A stretch of DNA of 64,000 bases from Halopseudomonas sabulinigri (GCF_900105255.1 NZ_LT629763.1:186001-250000), one strand, 5' to 3'; shown: positions 1 to 9,349, counted from the stretch's first letter. Translations and numbers: made by a program. The notes: generated by a model from the letters alone, not told the origin.

Positions 1-1443
1 GACATTCTCCGCCGCCCGGTAACTCTGCGCCGTGAGCTGCTGTCCAACGACGTGTTCAGCGATAACGTCTCGAACATGCGCGATCTGCTCAACACCATTC
101 AGAATCGCTACCTGGCAAAGGCCGAGCGGGCCGAAGCGGCTGCGCATCAGCGTGCCTGGCTGATTGCCGGCCTGCTGGGGCTGATTGGCCTGGCGGTGCT
201 CTTGTTGGGCTTGCTGACGGCGAACAGCATTGCACGTCGCTTTGCCCAACCCATTGAAGGGCTGGCAAAGGCGGCGGATCAGGTCAGTACCGGCGATTTC
301 AACGTGATGCTACCTATCTCCCCGGTGCTGGAAGTGTCGGCTTTGAGCCGCCGTTTCGGCGCCATGGCCGAGGCGCTGCGTGAGTTCAAGAACAGCGATG
401 TAGAAGCCCTGAAGAGCGAACAGCGTCGCCTGCAGGCGGTGCTGGACAGCATTGATGATGGCTTGCTGATTCTCGATCAGGACGGCGAGGTAGAGCACTT
501 CAACCCCGTTGCGCGGCGCCAGCTTGATTGGGATGCGCGTGAGTTGGGGCAGAGCCTGGGCATTGCCATGGGGCGGCCTGAACTGGACGAGCAGGTGCGG
601 GACGTCTTGGCGGGCAACCCGCACAGCAGTGAGCAGGAAGATCTCGCAGTGGAAGTCGCCGGGGAAACTCGCTTGCTCGACTACAGCCTGACCCCGGTGC
701 TGCGCACCGATACCTGGGTGCAGGGCGCGGTGATGGTGCTGCGTGACGTAACCGATCAGCGGGCATTCGAGCGCGTGCGCCGTGAGTTTGTGCTGCGCGC
801 CTCGCACGAGTTACGCACACCGGTTACCGGCATGCACATGGCGTTTTCTTTGTTACAGGAACGCGTCAGCTTCGCTGCCGAGAGCCGTGAGGCCGACCTT
901 CTGGCCGTGGTCGACGAAGAAATGCGGCGTCTGGTGGATCTGATCAATGATCTGCTGAATTTTTCCCGATACCAGAATGGCTTGCAGAAGCTGAATCTTG
1001 AGCCCTGTGATCCAGGCGAGTTGGTGCATCAGGCGGCAGCGCGCTTTGCCGAACAGGCAAGAGGGCTGGGTATCGAGCTAGCGGTAGAAATACACGACGA
1101 GATGCCGCATGCGCGACTCGACCGGCTGCAAATCGAAAGGGTGCTAGACAACCTCTTGGGCAACGCGCTGCGGCACTGTAGCAGCGAAAACGGTGAAGTG
1201 CGCCTGCAGGCGCGACGTCAGGGCGAGCGGGTTATCCTCAGCGTTGAAGATAACGGCGAGGGCATTCCCTTCAGTCAGCAGGTCCGGGTGTTTGAGCCTT
1301 TTGTCCAGGTGGGCGGCAAGAAAGGCGGTGCGGGACTGGGGTTGGCCCTGTGCAAGGAAGTGGTGCAACTGCATGGCGGGCACATTGGAGTGCAGTCAAA
1401 ACTGGGCCAGGGCGCCCAGTTCTACATGTCGTTGCCGTTATAG
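1..1443 (+). CDS. kinB: KinB-like sensor histidine kinase, 5' end outside window
   Basis: The reading frame is open from base 1, so the start and most of the sensor region lie upstream; 480 residues are visible. A membrane segment (about residues 57-80) is followed by a HAMP region, a PAS-like stretch (around LQAVLDSIDDGLLILD), a HisKA box with the phospho-acceptor His in ASHELRTPVTGMHMAF, and an ATPase domain with the N box (LLGNALRH), G1 (DNGEGIP) and G2 (GGAGLGLAL) motifs. The HisKA wording matches what I recall of KinB, the partner of AlgB that controls alginate and virulence in pseudomonads. The domain call is firm. The KinB name rests on recalled similarity, and algB would be expected just upstream, outside the window. 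Confidence 0.75.
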   Translation, partial: DILRRPVTLRRELLSNDVFSDNVSNMRDLLNTIQNRYLAKAERAEAAAHQRAWLIAGLLGLIGLAVLLLGLLTANSIARRFAQPIEGLAKAADQVSTGDFNVMLPISPVLEVSALSRRFGAMAEALREFKNSDVEALKSEQRRLQAVLDSIDDGLLILDQDGEVEHFNPVARRQLDWDARELGQSLGIAMGRPELDEQVRDVLAGNPHSSEQEDLAVEVAGETRLLDYSLTPVLRTDTWVQGAVMVLRDVTDQRAFERVRREFVLRASHELRTPVTGMHMAFSLLQERVSFAAESREADLLAVVDEEMRRLVDLINDLLNFSRYQNGLQKLNLEPCDPGELVHQAAARFAEQARGLGIELAVEIHDEMPHARLDRLQIERVLDNLLGNALRHCSSENGEVRLQARRQGERVILSVEDNGEGIPFSQQVRVFEPFVQVGGKKGGAGLGLALCKEVVQLHGGHIGVQSKLGQGAQFYMSLPL

Positions 1444-1447
1444 CCGC

Positions 1448-1669
1448 TCAGCGTTTACCCATTGAGCGCCGCGTGTTGCGCGGCGCCATGCCGATCTTCT
1501 TCTCGTGGCGATCACCGCCAGCTTTGCCCTTGCTCGGTGCTGCGCCGGTGCGAGCGTGCGCGGTAGCCGCAGCAGAAAACAGCGAACCCAAACCCGGCAG
1601 GGCCTTTGCAGTCTGAGGAGCAGCCTCTACAGGTGCTGTGGTGGCATCGGGGGTGGGACGGTCGGTCAT
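1448..1669 (-). CDS. Small basic hypothetical protein (73 aa)
   Basis: Short reading frame convergent with the kinase, with its stop 4 bases from the kinase stop. I place the start at the ATG at 1669 (MTDRPTPDATTAPVEAAP), because the longer open frame runs into the next gene's leader. The protein has a Pro/Ala/Thr-rich N-terminal half and a Lys/Arg-rich tail (GKAGGDRHEKKIGMAPRN), with no membrane segment and no domain I recognise. Such low-complexity, basic-tailed small proteins occur next to regulatory loci in pseudomonads, but I cannot assign a role. The ribosome binding site is weak, so expression is uncertain. Confidence 0.45.
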   Translation of the reverse strand: MTDRPTPDATTAPVEAAPQTAKALPGLGSLFSAAATAHARTGAAPSKGKAGGDRHEKKIGMAPRNTRRSMGKR

Positions 1670-1790
1670 GGGTTGCTCGGCTGGGTGTTGAAAAGGTCGG
1701 CAAGTATACTGGCTCATGCGCTGTGGCCCTAGCCGCTGATGAAAAAATAACCGGCGCAGTGAATAAACCGATTTTGAACGCAGGAAGCTT

Positions 1791-2078
1791 ATGCCCGCGA
1801 TTATCCCCATTGCCTACCAGGGCGTTGAAACTCTCAGCCTGCGTCAGCTGGATGAACTCAACGCTGCGCCCAAGGGCACCAGTTTTCGGGCGTTCAAGCG
1901 CGCGTTGCCTCACCTGTGTGAAGGTGAGCACTTTTTTCATCTCCCGGCGGATGAGCACAAAAGCTGGATTGAGGCGCTCAAGGCCAGCGAACAGGTATAT
2001 GCCACCACAGTTCATCTGGTGCTGCTTACCCGCAGCGGCTGTGAACGAGTGCAGCAGGTCGCCCGTTCCTCAGCGTAA
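1791..2078 (+). CDS. Small ORF6N-like (phage antirepressor-type) domain protein
   Basis: 95-residue protein beginning MPAIIPIAYQGVETLSLRQ, with a purine-rich site (CAGGAAG) a few bases before the ATG. The layout resembles the ORF6N DNA-binding domain of phage antirepressors: a segment on tested requirement or target (LRQLDELNAAP), an F-x-R-x-x-K core, a G-x-H-F segment (EGEHFFHLPADE) and a strand-rich end (TTVHLVLLTRSGCERV). It stands alone with no phage genes around it, so it is probably a domesticated or conserved single-domain protein. The family call rests on pattern only and is moderate to weak. Confidence 0.45.
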   Translation: MPAIIPIAYQGVETLSLRQLDELNAAPKGTSFRAFKRALPHLCEGEHFFHLPADEHKSWIEALKASEQVYATTVHLVLLTRSGCERVQQVARSSA

Positions 2079-2096
2079 CGCCGGCCGGCCCCGTTG

Positions 2097-2684
2097 TCAG
2101 GCCAATAATCCGAGCCAGCCGGAACCGGCCAGCAACACTCCCATCAACTGATTGAATCGACGCAGCCCACGGGGTGAGTGCAGCCAGCGCCCGGCTTGCA
2201 GGCCCAGCCAGGCCCAGAGCAGCATGCAGGGCACCGCGATCAACAGAAACAGCAGTGCCAATATCCAGGCCGGCGCGCCAGCGCTGGCCATGAATACGCT
2301 GACTACCGCCAAGGCCACTGTCCATGGTTTGGGGTTGATCAGCTGCAGGAAAGCGGCGGTCCAGCCACTCACCGCGCGTTCAGCGGCAAGATTGGCGTCG
2401 AGCGTGACGGGTGCTCGGGCGATCTGCCAACCCAGATAGCTCAACCAGAGCGCGCCAGCGTAGCCGAGCACGTGCGCCAGTTCAGGGCTGGCCAACAGGG
2501 TGCTGCCCAGCCCCAGACCCACCGCCAACACCAGCGCGGCAGAGGCAAGGCAACCACCCCAAACGATCGGCAGGCTGGCGCGCCAGCCGAAGCGAGCACT
2601 GTTGCTCATGGCCAGCAGGTTGGTAGGGCCGGGGGTGATGGAGGCAACGAAAGCGAACAGTAGAAAGGGCAGTAATGGCGTCAA
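2097..2684 (-). CDS. LysE/RhtB-family amino-acid exporter
   Basis: A 195-residue integral membrane protein with about six hydrophobic segments and the family signature near the N-terminus (ASITPGPTNLLAMSNSARFG). I choose the TTG start at 2684: it is preceded by GGGAG at good spacing and gives the usual LysE/RhtB length. The longer open frame would run into the regulator gene. Family members export amino acids such as lysine, threonine or homoserine through the inner membrane; the substrate here cannot be told. It lies 46 bp downstream of an AraC-type regulator on the same strand, an arrangement typical of a regulated exporter. Confidence 0.85.
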   Translation of the reverse strand: MTPLLPFLLFAFVASITPGPTNLLAMSNSARFGWRASLPIVWGGCLASAALVLAVGLGLGSTLLASPELAHVLGYAGALWLSYLGWQIARAPVTLDANLAAERAVSGWTAAFLQLINPKPWTVALAVVSVFMASAGAPAWILALLFLLIAVPCMLLWAWLGLQAGRWLHSPRGLRRFNQLMGVLLAGSGWLGLLA

Positions 2685-2730
2685 GGTGGGTCTCCCGAAA
2701 GTGGTCTCGGGAATCAGTCTGCGCTGTGCT

Positions 2731-3573
2731 TCAGCGCCGGTCTGGAACGGGCGTGCAGCGGTTACGATAACTGGCCGGCGTGACCCCGTAGGCGCGTCTG
2801 AACCAGCGGCCGAGGTGGCTCTGGTCGGCGAAGCCCAGGCTGGCGGCGACCTGCGCGGGTGTCTCGCCGGCGGCCAGGCGCCGTCTTGCCTGGGCGAGCC
2901 GCAGTTGCACCAGATAGGCATGCGGGGCCATGCCGAAGGCGGCCTTGAAGGCGCGGGTCAGGCGAAAGCGATCCACCCCGGCAACGACCGCGAGTTCGTT
3001 CAGGCTCACGTCCTGCTCCAGGTGCGCGTGCAGGTACTCCCTTGTGCGCTGGGCCACCAACGGCATGCGCGGATCGGCCTGCTTACGCTGGCGCCATTGC
3101 ATCTGGCTGGATAGCTGGGTCAGCAGGTAATCGGTAGCGGTTTGCCGCACGATGCGCAGTTCCTGCTGATGCAGGGTCTGGAAGGTGCTGGCGATGGCAA
3201 AGATCAACTCGGGCGAGGGGCCCACCGTCATACTCATGGTGGGTACGCAGTCCTGCGGCGCATCGGCGAACAACGCTCTTAACTCACGCTCAAGCCACTG
3301 CGGATCAAGGTACAGCATGGAATAGGTAAAGCCGTCTGGCGTCGGCGCTTCACCATCGTGAATCTCGCCCGGCTCCAGCAGAATGACCTTGCCGGGCACG
3401 CTGTCGTAACGCTGACGCCCGCAGCGAAAGCGCTGCACGCCCTGTTCGGTAAAGCCCACCAGATAGCTGTCATGCCAATGCGGGTCATAGGCATGGCCCT
3501 CAAAATGCGCGCGAATGGTCTCAATGCCGGTGTCGGCATCCTGTTTGAGATCAATCCAGTTGCGTGCGCTCAT
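2731..3573 (-). CDS. AraC-family transcriptional regulator
   Basis: 280 residues. The N-terminal cupin-like sensing domain contains HWHDSYLVGFTEQGVQRF, VILLEPGEIHDGE and a Tyr/Leu-rich strand. The C-terminal half has the two helix-turn-helix units typical of AraC (SLNELAVVAGVDRFRLTRAF and AQVAASLGFADQSHLGRWFR, ending in YGVTPASYR). This architecture is common among regulators of LysE-type amino-acid exporters. The gene lies directly upstream of such an exporter on the same strand, so it probably controls that gene in response to an amino acid. The ligand is unknown. Confidence 0.85.
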   Translation of the reverse strand: MSARNWIDLKQDADTGIETIRAHFEGHAYDPHWHDSYLVGFTEQGVQRFRCGRQRYDSVPGKVILLEPGEIHDGEAPTPDGFTYSMLYLDPQWLERELRALFADAPQDCVPTMSMTVGPSPELIFAIASTFQTLHQQELRIVRQTATDYLLTQLSSQMQWRQRKQADPRMPLVAQRTREYLHAHLEQDVSLNELAVVAGVDRFRLTRAFKAAFGMAPHAYLVQLRLAQARRRLAAGETPAQVAASLGFADQSHLGRWFRRAYGVTPASYRNRCTPVPDRR

Positions 3574-3656
3574 GGGGTTCAGTTGCTAAGCCGGTGCGTT
3601 GCGATGAACGGCCATCATAGCGCGGCAGGTGCGGCAGTCTGGAAGATTTGTGCAAC

Positions 3657-4235
3657 TCAGCGCTCGCCGCTTTGCACCCATTTGGCCACCTTGGGGGCTT
3701 CATAGGCTTGTACTTTGCTCAGTAGGGCATCTACCTCGTCTGCGACTATCAGCATGTCGCGGTAGGGCTGCTTCATGAAGCCCTCGGCCAGGGTGTGGTC
3801 GAGAAAAGCGATGAGCTTGTCGTAGTAGCCCGCGGCGTTGAACAGCGCGCAGGGCTTTTGGTGGTGGCCCAGCTGCCCCCAGGTCCAGACCTCAAACAGC
3901 TCCTCAAAGGTACCCACGCCACCGGGCAGTGCGATGAAGCCGTCGGCCAGGTCAGCCATTCTGGCCTTTCGTTCGTGCATGGACGCCACCTCGATCAGCT
4001 GCGTGAGGCTCTCATGAGCCAACTCTCGCTCCACCAGGTGACGTGGAATCACCCCAATTACCTCGCCACCGGCTGCCAGCGCGGCGTCGGCCACGGCGCC
4101 CATCAGACCGACCTGTGCGCCGCCGTAGACCAAACCGATGTTGGCCTGGGCGAGGGTGGTTCCCAGTTGCACGGCAGCTTGCAGGTACTCGGGTTGGTTG
4201 CCGGCGCTTGAGCCGCAGAAAACGCAAATTCGCAC
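3657..4235 (-). CDS. LOG-family nucleoside-5'-monophosphate phosphoribohydrolase
   Basis: 192 residues from a GTG at 4235, preceded by AAGGAG. The Rossmann-like start (RICVFCGSSAGNQPEY) and the motif PGGVGTFEELFEVWTW (PGGxGTxxE) identify the LOG family, which removes ribose 5-phosphate from nucleoside monophosphates including cytokinin precursors. It is often still annotated as lysine decarboxylase or TIGR00730. The conserved Arg/Lys-containing region (MHERKARMADLADGFIAL) is present. Bacterial copies may salvage or detoxify nucleotides, but the physiological substrate here is unknown. The gene stands alone, convergent with nothing obvious. Confidence 0.9.
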   Translation of the reverse strand: MRICVFCGSSAGNQPEYLQAAVQLGTTLAQANIGLVYGGAQVGLMGAVADAALAAGGEVIGVIPRHLVERELAHESLTQLIEVASMHERKARMADLADGFIALPGGVGTFEELFEVWTWGQLGHHQKPCALFNAAGYYDKLIAFLDHTLAEGFMKQPYRDMLIVADEVDALLSKVQAYEAPKVAKWVQSGER

Positions 4236-4523
4236 AGGAGCTCCTTGGAGTGTGAGATCGGGATAGGGGATAGCAGCGGACAGTAACCGAAAAAAACGGC
4301 GCTCGCCAGCGTAGTGGCAGGGCATGCCAGTCAATACGAGCGCGTGCGCAAGCGCTGGCGAATATTGCTGAATTGCCGGTGCCAGAGGCGTCCCAGGCGT
4401 GTGCTCGCTTGGCCGGATCTGCCGTCTTGGCAGCCGGGCGCAGCGTCCGTGGCTATAGCGCAGGTATCACCGAAGTTGAGGTTTCGTGTTAGGTTTTGCG
4501 CTGACTCATAGTGGAGCCTTACC

Positions 4524-5162
4524 GTGTACCTGCCTGATCATTTTTCCGAAACCCGGCCAGAAAAGCTGCATGCACTGATTCAGGCTAACCCGCTGGGAGC
4601 GCTGGTGACGCACAGTGCCAATGGGCTGGACGCCAACCATATTCCCTTCGAGCTGCTGGCAGAGCAGGGCGTGGAAGGCACCCTGCAAGGTCATATCGCC
4701 CGCGCCAATCCGTTGCTGCAACAACTCACCGAAGGCATGCCAGTGCTGGTCATCTTTCAGGGCGCGCAGGGTTACGTCTCACCCAACTGGTATCAGAGCA
4801 AACACGAGACGCATCAGCAGGTGCCGACCTGGAACTACCAGGTGGTTCACGCGCACGGGCGCCTCCGCCTGCGCGACGACGAACGCTTTGTGCGCGGCCT
4901 GGTGGCGCGTTTGACCCGCAGCCACGAAGTGCGCAGCGAGCAGCCGCGCCCCTGGAAAATGACCGATTCCAGCGCGGACTATATCAGACGCATGCTCGCG
5001 GCCATTGTGGGTATTGAGATCGAGATAGAGCAGCTTGTGGGCAAGTTCAAGTTGAGTCAGAACAAGGCGCCGGCGGATATCGCGGGTGCGGCAGCGGGGC
5101 TGGAAGCGCGCGGGCACGCTGTCTTGGCGCAGGCGATGCGCGAGGCCGAAGACGGCGCCTGA
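4524..5162 (+). CDS. PaiB-like FMN-binding protein
   Basis: 212 residues starting at a GTG at 4524, with GGAG upstream. Begins MYLPDHFSETRPEKLHALI and carries the PaiB-family signatures for a split-barrel flavin fold: NPLGALVTH, HIPFEL, GQGYVSPNWYQ-like (QGYVSPNWYQSK), VPTWNYQVVHAHG and the C-terminal KFKLSQNK. PaiB was first described as a negative regulator of sporulation and protease genes in Bacillus. Proteobacterial members are thought to bind FMN or haem and may be oxidoreductases rather than regulators. It is a single-gene unit with a 288-bp upstream region in which I see no other gene. Confidence 0.88.
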   Translation: MYLPDHFSETRPEKLHALIQANPLGALVTHSANGLDANHIPFELLAEQGVEGTLQGHIARANPLLQQLTEGMPVLVIFQGAQGYVSPNWYQSKHETHQQVPTWNYQVVHAHGRLRLRDDERFVRGLVARLTRSHEVRSEQPRPWKMTDSSADYIRRMLAAIVGIEIEIEQLVGKFKLSQNKAPADIAGAAAGLEARGHAVLAQAMREAEDGA

Positions 5163-5263
5163 ATCGCCATCACAGCTGCATTTGAGGTCACGGGTTTGAT
5201 GATCAGCACCGCTCTGGTGCGGCACTTTGCACGCAACCAGCGGTAATTGGGGTGGCACGATAG

Positions 5264-5279
5264 TGGCACCCTTCTTGCT
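5264..5279 (+). promoter_or_regulatory. Sigma-54 (-24/-12) promoter of the NIT-domain chemoreceptor
   Basis: The 16 bases TGGCACCCTTCTTGCT match the RpoN consensus, with the invariant GG (5265-5266) and GC (5277-5278) separated by exactly 10 bases. The predicted transcription start, about 5290, lies some 45 bases before the ATG at 5336. RpoN dependence fits the nitrogen-sensing NIT domain of the gene it precedes. Confidence 0.8.
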
Positions 5280-5335
5280 GTGCTCTTGAAGCAAGTCTGT
5301 CCAATTAGTCAGGTTTTACTTCAAGGCGCGAAAAT

Positions 5336-7333
5336 ATGCTGTCCATGCTTCGAAACATCTCGATGCGCGGCAAGTTGTTGCTGCTCATCCTCCCGGCGCT
5401 GCTGGGTACCCTGTATTTCTCCATCACCACCGTCAGTGCACGCTATACCAATCTGGAGGCGACTGAAGCTGCGCGCGATCTGTTCAATCTGGTGCTGGTA
5501 GCCGATCCCTTGGTCGAGAACCTGCAGAAGGAACGCGGTCTCACGGCATTGCTGATTGCCTCCGGAGGCGCCGACGGTCGTGTGATCGAGCGATTGGAAG
5601 CGCAGCGCGAGCAAACCGATGCCAGTCTGACCAACTTTGCTACAGAGCTGGAAAGCCTGGATGGCGCCGTGCGCTCGGTAATTGCGCCGCAGTTGGCGCG
5701 GTCCGGTGCCGCGTTGAGCGAGCTGGCGCCCCTGCGCGAGCGGGTGATGAACGAAGACCTGCCAGCCGAAGCCGTTAGCGCCGCCTTCACCCAGGCGGCT
5801 GCGCAGTTGATTGCACTGAGCCCCGAGATACTGCACCAGTCCGAAGAGCCGCAATTGACTCGCTTGATGGGCGCTTTTTACGCGCTGACCGAGGCGACTG
5901 AATGGGCGGCGCAGGAGATGGCCAGCGGCGCTGCCGTGCTTAGTGAGGGCAATGTGTCGCTGGCGTTAGCGGCCGAGGTCAGCGGCGCTGGCGCGCGCAA
6001 ACAGGCGTTGCTGGATACCGCGGGCAGCCTCTTGGGCGATGCCATGCAGGCGCAGGTAGAGAGCCTGCGCGAACAACCGGACAGTCTTGCGTTCAGCGAG
6101 TTGCGCAACAAGCTGATTGGCTCGGAATACGGATTTCTTGGTATGGCCAACATCGAGTGGTTCGACAGCGCGAGCAACGCCATCAATGGCGTTTATCTGT
6201 TGAAGAAAAAGGTTGCGGCGGAAATGGCCGCGCGCACCGATTACGTGCTGGGCCATGCCCGCAGGGAGCTGCAACAGGCGGCGATTATCGGCGCCGTGGT
6301 GGTGGTGGCCGTGCTGCTGCTGGCGCTGATGATCATCATGGGCGTGACTGGGCAGGTAAATCAGTTGTTGGGTGATTTCCGGCAAATCATGGAAAAGAAG
6401 GATTTGTCGATTCGTACCCGCGTTTGCTCACGCGATGAAATGGGCCTGATCGGCAGCGCGCTCAATGGCTTGATCGAAACCTTCTCAGGCGCCCTCAGCC
6501 AGATTGACCAAACCAGCGTGCGCCTGGCTTCAGCCTCTGAGCAAACCCGCGCCACGGCGAGCCAAAACTCCGATCAGGTCGGCCAGCAGCAGTTGCTGGT
6601 AGAGCAGGTGGCGGCCGCGGCCGAAGAGATGTCGAGCACCTCGGAAGAAATTTCGCGTAATACCCAGCAGGTGGCCGAGGCAGCGTTCCACGCCTCGGGC
6701 AAGAATCAGGCAGGCCGTGCGGTGGTGGAACAAAGCGTCGCGCGCATTCGCCACCTGGCCGGCGCTATCGAACAGGTTAATGGGCAAATGGAGCGCCTGC
6801 AGCACAGCAGCGAATCTATCACCCGCGTGATAGATGTGATCAAGGCGGTCGCCGACCAGACCAACCTGTTGGCACTGAACGCGGCTATTGAGGCCGCTCG
6901 AGCGGGCGAGCATGGCCGTGGCTTTGCCGTCGTGGCGGATGAGGTGCGCAACCTGGCCCGGCAGACCCACGACTCCACGGTAGAGATCGAAAGCATGATC
7001 GGCGGCTTCCGCGACATCGCCGACAGCGTCAAGACGTCGGTCACTCAAAGCCACCGGTTGGCGACCACCAGCGCCGATGAAGCGGAGAAGCTAGAAGGCA
7101 CCCTGGCCGATATTCTGCAGGATGTTGATCGTATCTCCGGCATGGCCAGCCAGATTGCCGCTGCGGCAGAAGAGCAGGTGGCGGTCACGCGCGACATTTC
7201 ACGCAGCATGTCGTCGGTACGGGAAACCTCACTGCAAACCCTCAGCGGCTCGCAGGAAATCTCGCAGGTAACGGTCAGCCAGGCGGAGCTCGCCAGCGAA
7301 CTGCAGGCGTTGGCGCAGGGGTTTCGGGTCTAG
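5336..7333 (+). CDS. Methyl-accepting chemotaxis protein with NIT sensor domain
   Basis: 665 residues. A first membrane segment (about 13-34) is followed by a periplasmic region resembling the NIT (nitrate/nitrite-sensing) domain, with the opening pattern [21 protein letters not shown] second membrane segment lies near 310-335, then HAMP (up to about 390) and a long cytoplasmic coiled coil with the signalling tip ([28 protein letters not shown]). It should relay a periplasmic nitrogen-oxyanion signal to CheW/CheA. A strong sigma-54 promoter lies just upstream, which supports a nitrogen-related role. An alternative ATG lies three codons in. There is no C-terminal CheR-tethering pentapeptide. 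Confidence 0.92.
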   Translation: MLSMLRNISMRGKLLLLILPALLGTLYFSITTVSARYTNLEATEAARDLFNLVLVADPLVENLQKERGLTALLIASGGADGRVIERLEAQREQTDASLTNFATELESLDGAVRSVIAPQLARSGAALSELAPLRERVMNEDLPAEAVSAAFTQAAAQLIALSPEILHQSEEPQLTRLMGAFYALTEATEWAAQEMASGAAVLSEGNVSLALAAEVSGAGARKQALLDTAGSLLGDAMQAQVESLREQPDSLAFSELRNKLIGSEYGFLGMANIEWFDSASNAINGVYLLKKKVAAEMAARTDYVLGHARRELQQAAIIGAVVVVAVLLLALMIIMGVTGQVNQLLGDFRQIMEKKDLSIRTRVCSRDEMGLIGSALNGLIETFSGALSQIDQTSVRLASASEQTRATASQNSDQVGQQQLLVEQVAAAAEEMSSTSEEISRNTQQVAEAAFHASGKNQAGRAVVEQSVARIRHLAGAIEQVNGQMERLQHSSESITRVIDVIKAVADQTNLLALNAAIEAARAGEHGRGFAVVADEVRNLARQTHDSTVEIESMIGGFRDIADSVKTSVTQSHRLATTSADEAEKLEGTLADILQDVDRISGMASQIAAAAEEQVAVTRDISRSMSSVRETSLQTLSGSQEISQVTVSQAELASELQALAQGFRV

Positions 7334-7470
7334 GGCGCGGGTACTGCCAAGGGACGTCTTTCTGTGTGTTTTTGGTAAATAAGTATCAAAAAAACACAAA
7401 AATACATTTTGCATCACTCTTGCTTGCGGCCAATACTCTAGACAATACCGGCGTGTGTCTTGGAGGCCCT

Positions 7471-8229
7471 ATGAGTCGTTTCAAGTCGTTCGATGGCGTA
7501 TCTATCTATTATCAGCGCTGGGGGCGCCTGTCTGCCCAGCCGCCTGTAGTGCTACACCACGGTTATGTGGCCAATGCTCGCATAAACTGGGTGATCCCTG
7601 GCTTTGTGCGGCGGCTCACCTTGGCCGGCCGCTGTGTCATCGCGCTGGACGCGCGCGGCCATGGCCGTTCAGAGAAGCCGCATGACCCGGCAGCCTACGG
7701 CGAAGCCCGCATGGCCAAAGACCTCAGCTGTCTGCTGAATGAGCTGGGCCTGGAAGAGGTCGATCTGGTGGGCTACTCGATGGGCGCAACGGTGGCATTA
7801 CTGGCAGCCACGCAAGAACCGCGGATTCGCCGGCTGGTGGCTGGGGGCATCGGTGGTAACACCCTGCATCTTGATAGCCATTTCCATGTAGAGGGCAGAA
7901 AAGCCCTTTCGCGCGCCATGCTCGCCAGTCGCTGGAGTATTCGCAACCCCACCTTGGCCGGTTTCAGGCTGCTCGCGGATATGGTCTGGGCCGATCGCAA
8001 GGCCATGGCCGCGCAGGCGCTGGCCTTCCATTCCACGCGCATTCCGCTGGAAAAGATCAGCGCTCCCACACTGATTATCGCCGGCGACAAGGACCCCTTT
8101 GCCAAACAGCCGCGCAAATTGCAAAAAGCCATTCGTGGAGCGCAGCTGAAGGTCGTGCTGGGTGATCATTCCAGTGTGTTGATTCGGCCCGGTTTTCAGC
8201 GCGCCATTGTAGATTTTCTGCAGGCCTGA
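7471..8229 (+). CDS. Alpha/beta hydrolase
   Basis: 252 residues from the ATG at 7471, chosen because TGGAGG precedes it; the longer frame upstream has no such site. The fold is shown by VVLHHGYVANARINW (oxyanion loop), LDARGHGRSEKP, the nucleophile elbow GYSMGA, a late-strand acid (LIIAGDKDPFA) and the histidine in GDHSSVLIRP. These are the features of cytoplasmic esterases, haloperoxidase-like enzymes and lactonases. There is no signal peptide. The gene is monocistronic and its neighbours do not hint at a substrate. Confidence 0.88.
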   Translation: MSRFKSFDGVSIYYQRWGRLSAQPPVVLHHGYVANARINWVIPGFVRRLTLAGRCVIALDARGHGRSEKPHDPAAYGEARMAKDLSCLLNELGLEEVDLVGYSMGATVALLAATQEPRIRRLVAGGIGGNTLHLDSHFHVEGRKALSRAMLASRWSIRNPTLAGFRLLADMVWADRKAMAAQALAFHSTRIPLEKISAPTLIIAGDKDPFAKQPRKLQKAIRGAQLKVVLGDHSSVLIRPGFQRAIVDFLQA

Positions 8230-8522
8230 AGGCGAAACGCAGAACTGGTTGTTCGTGCCGCCCAGGCTGGTGAGCACGAACCGTGCGCAGGCATGGCCTG
8301 CCAAGGGGCGCGCGCAGTAACACCCACTTGTCTATGGCACCTTTTGGCGTCTGACTGATCCAAGTTCTAACGCCCGTTTGAATTATAAGGGCGCAGTCAA
8401 GTAATGGCGTGGCGCGTTGGAGTGCGTGCAGAGCAGAGAAGCCCAAGCGTAAAGCGCCCTGATCGCCCGTATGTGGGCTTCTCACTGCGGCGTAGCGGTA
8501 CCATTAGTGGGGGGGCACATCA

Positions 8523-9014
8523 ATGATTATTCGCGCTATGAGGGCGGCTGATCTCACCGGGTCTGTGCAGGTTCATCGGCAGGCGTTTGGCCGGCTTGCA
8601 CAATCACCGTACTGGATTGAGGTCACGCTCGAAGCTTTTCCGCGCTTTCTGTGCTTTGTCGCGGAAGAGGGAGCGCAGATCCTGGGTTACTTGATCTGGG
8701 CGCAGCAGCGCGGCTACCGCGATGAGGCAAGCGTAGAGCTGGACCAGATTGCCGTGCTGCCAGAGTTTCTGAACGAGCAGGTAGCGCGGCGGTTGATAGA
8801 AGAGTCTATGCCACACGTGAGTGCGCAGCTGGCCAGCCAAGGGATCTGCGCCAAACATATCAATATCAGTCTTCGCGACGATGAGCACCTGCATCGGCCT
8901 TATCAAGCCGCGTTGGATATTGAGGTCACCACCGCTATCTCTGAACTGTACCGTATTGATAAAGTGATGATGGCGGCAAAGGAAATGGAAAGGCGGGCTG
9001 AAACGGCGGACTGA
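8523..9014 (+). CDS. GNAT-family acetyltransferase-like protein, possibly degenerate
   Basis: 163 residues. It is a clear paralogue of the protein at 17567-18046: same length class, shared MxIRAMxAADL start, AFPRF, FVAEE, LDQxAVLP and a related tail. In the paralogue the acetyl-CoA loop reads EQGRGIAR, close to the Q/R-x-x-G-x-G/A consensus. Here the aligned segment reads FLNEQVARR and has lost both glycines. The later conserved Tyr context (HRPYQAAL versus QRLYRSAL) is also changed. I infer a drifting copy that may have lost acetyltransferase activity. A 293-bp stretch upstream holds no gene that I can see. Confidence 0.7.
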   Translation: MIIRAMRAADLTGSVQVHRQAFGRLAQSPYWIEVTLEAFPRFLCFVAEEGAQILGYLIWAQQRGYRDEASVELDQIAVLPEFLNEQVARRLIEESMPHVSAQLASQGICAKHINISLRDDEHLHRPYQAALDIEVTTAISELYRIDKVMMAAKEMERRAETAD

Positions 9015-9256
9015 GCAGCCGGCTGCACGCCGATCAGCAGCTTCCCAGCATCGGCGGCCAGAACGAATCGCTGGCGGTAAATGAGGACGCATCTGGGGAC
9101 GTGTCGTTTTGGTCCGGAGCCAGTCAAAGGGCAGAAACAGAACCGGGTGCACTCAGTCTCAGGCAAGGGGGGAATGTGGTGCTGGCTCTGTATCGCCCGG
9201 AGCAAGCCTGGTTTGACCAGACCTGGCAGCCAGGTGAGTTTGAGCCTGTGCGCTAG
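9011..9256 (+). pseudogene. Possible gene remnant (C-terminal fragment)
   Basis: An open frame without a convincing start continues past the GNAT stop and ends at a TAG at 9254. Its translation looks protein-like (ASGDVSFWSGASQRAE, then NVVLALYRPEQAWFDQTW, ending GEFEPVR), unlike random antisense sequence. I do not recognise the family. It could be the tail of a deleted gene or a chance open frame. Confidence 0.25.
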
Positions 9257-9270
9257 TGCGGGGTAGTCTG

Positions 9271-9349
9271 GTGATATTGCCAGCCAGTCATACCACCAGC
9301 TGGCAGTATCACATCGCGGGACGTCTCCCGGTCGAGTGGTGCGGGAGAC
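9271..9349. terminator. Two hairpins between convergent genes
   Basis: First hairpin: arms at 9271-9284 and 9299-9312 (GTGATATTGCCAGC against GCTGGCAGTATCAC, one G-T position). Second hairpin: arms GTCTCCC (9323-9329) and GGGAGAC (9343-9349). They lie between two genes that point at each other. No T-run follows, so intrinsic termination is not certain. Confidence 0.4.

Noticed and set aside
8341-8400. Possible additional attC site (TTCTAACGCCC ... GGGCG)
   Set aside because: No matching GTTRRRY core in the right place and only a 5-bp stem.
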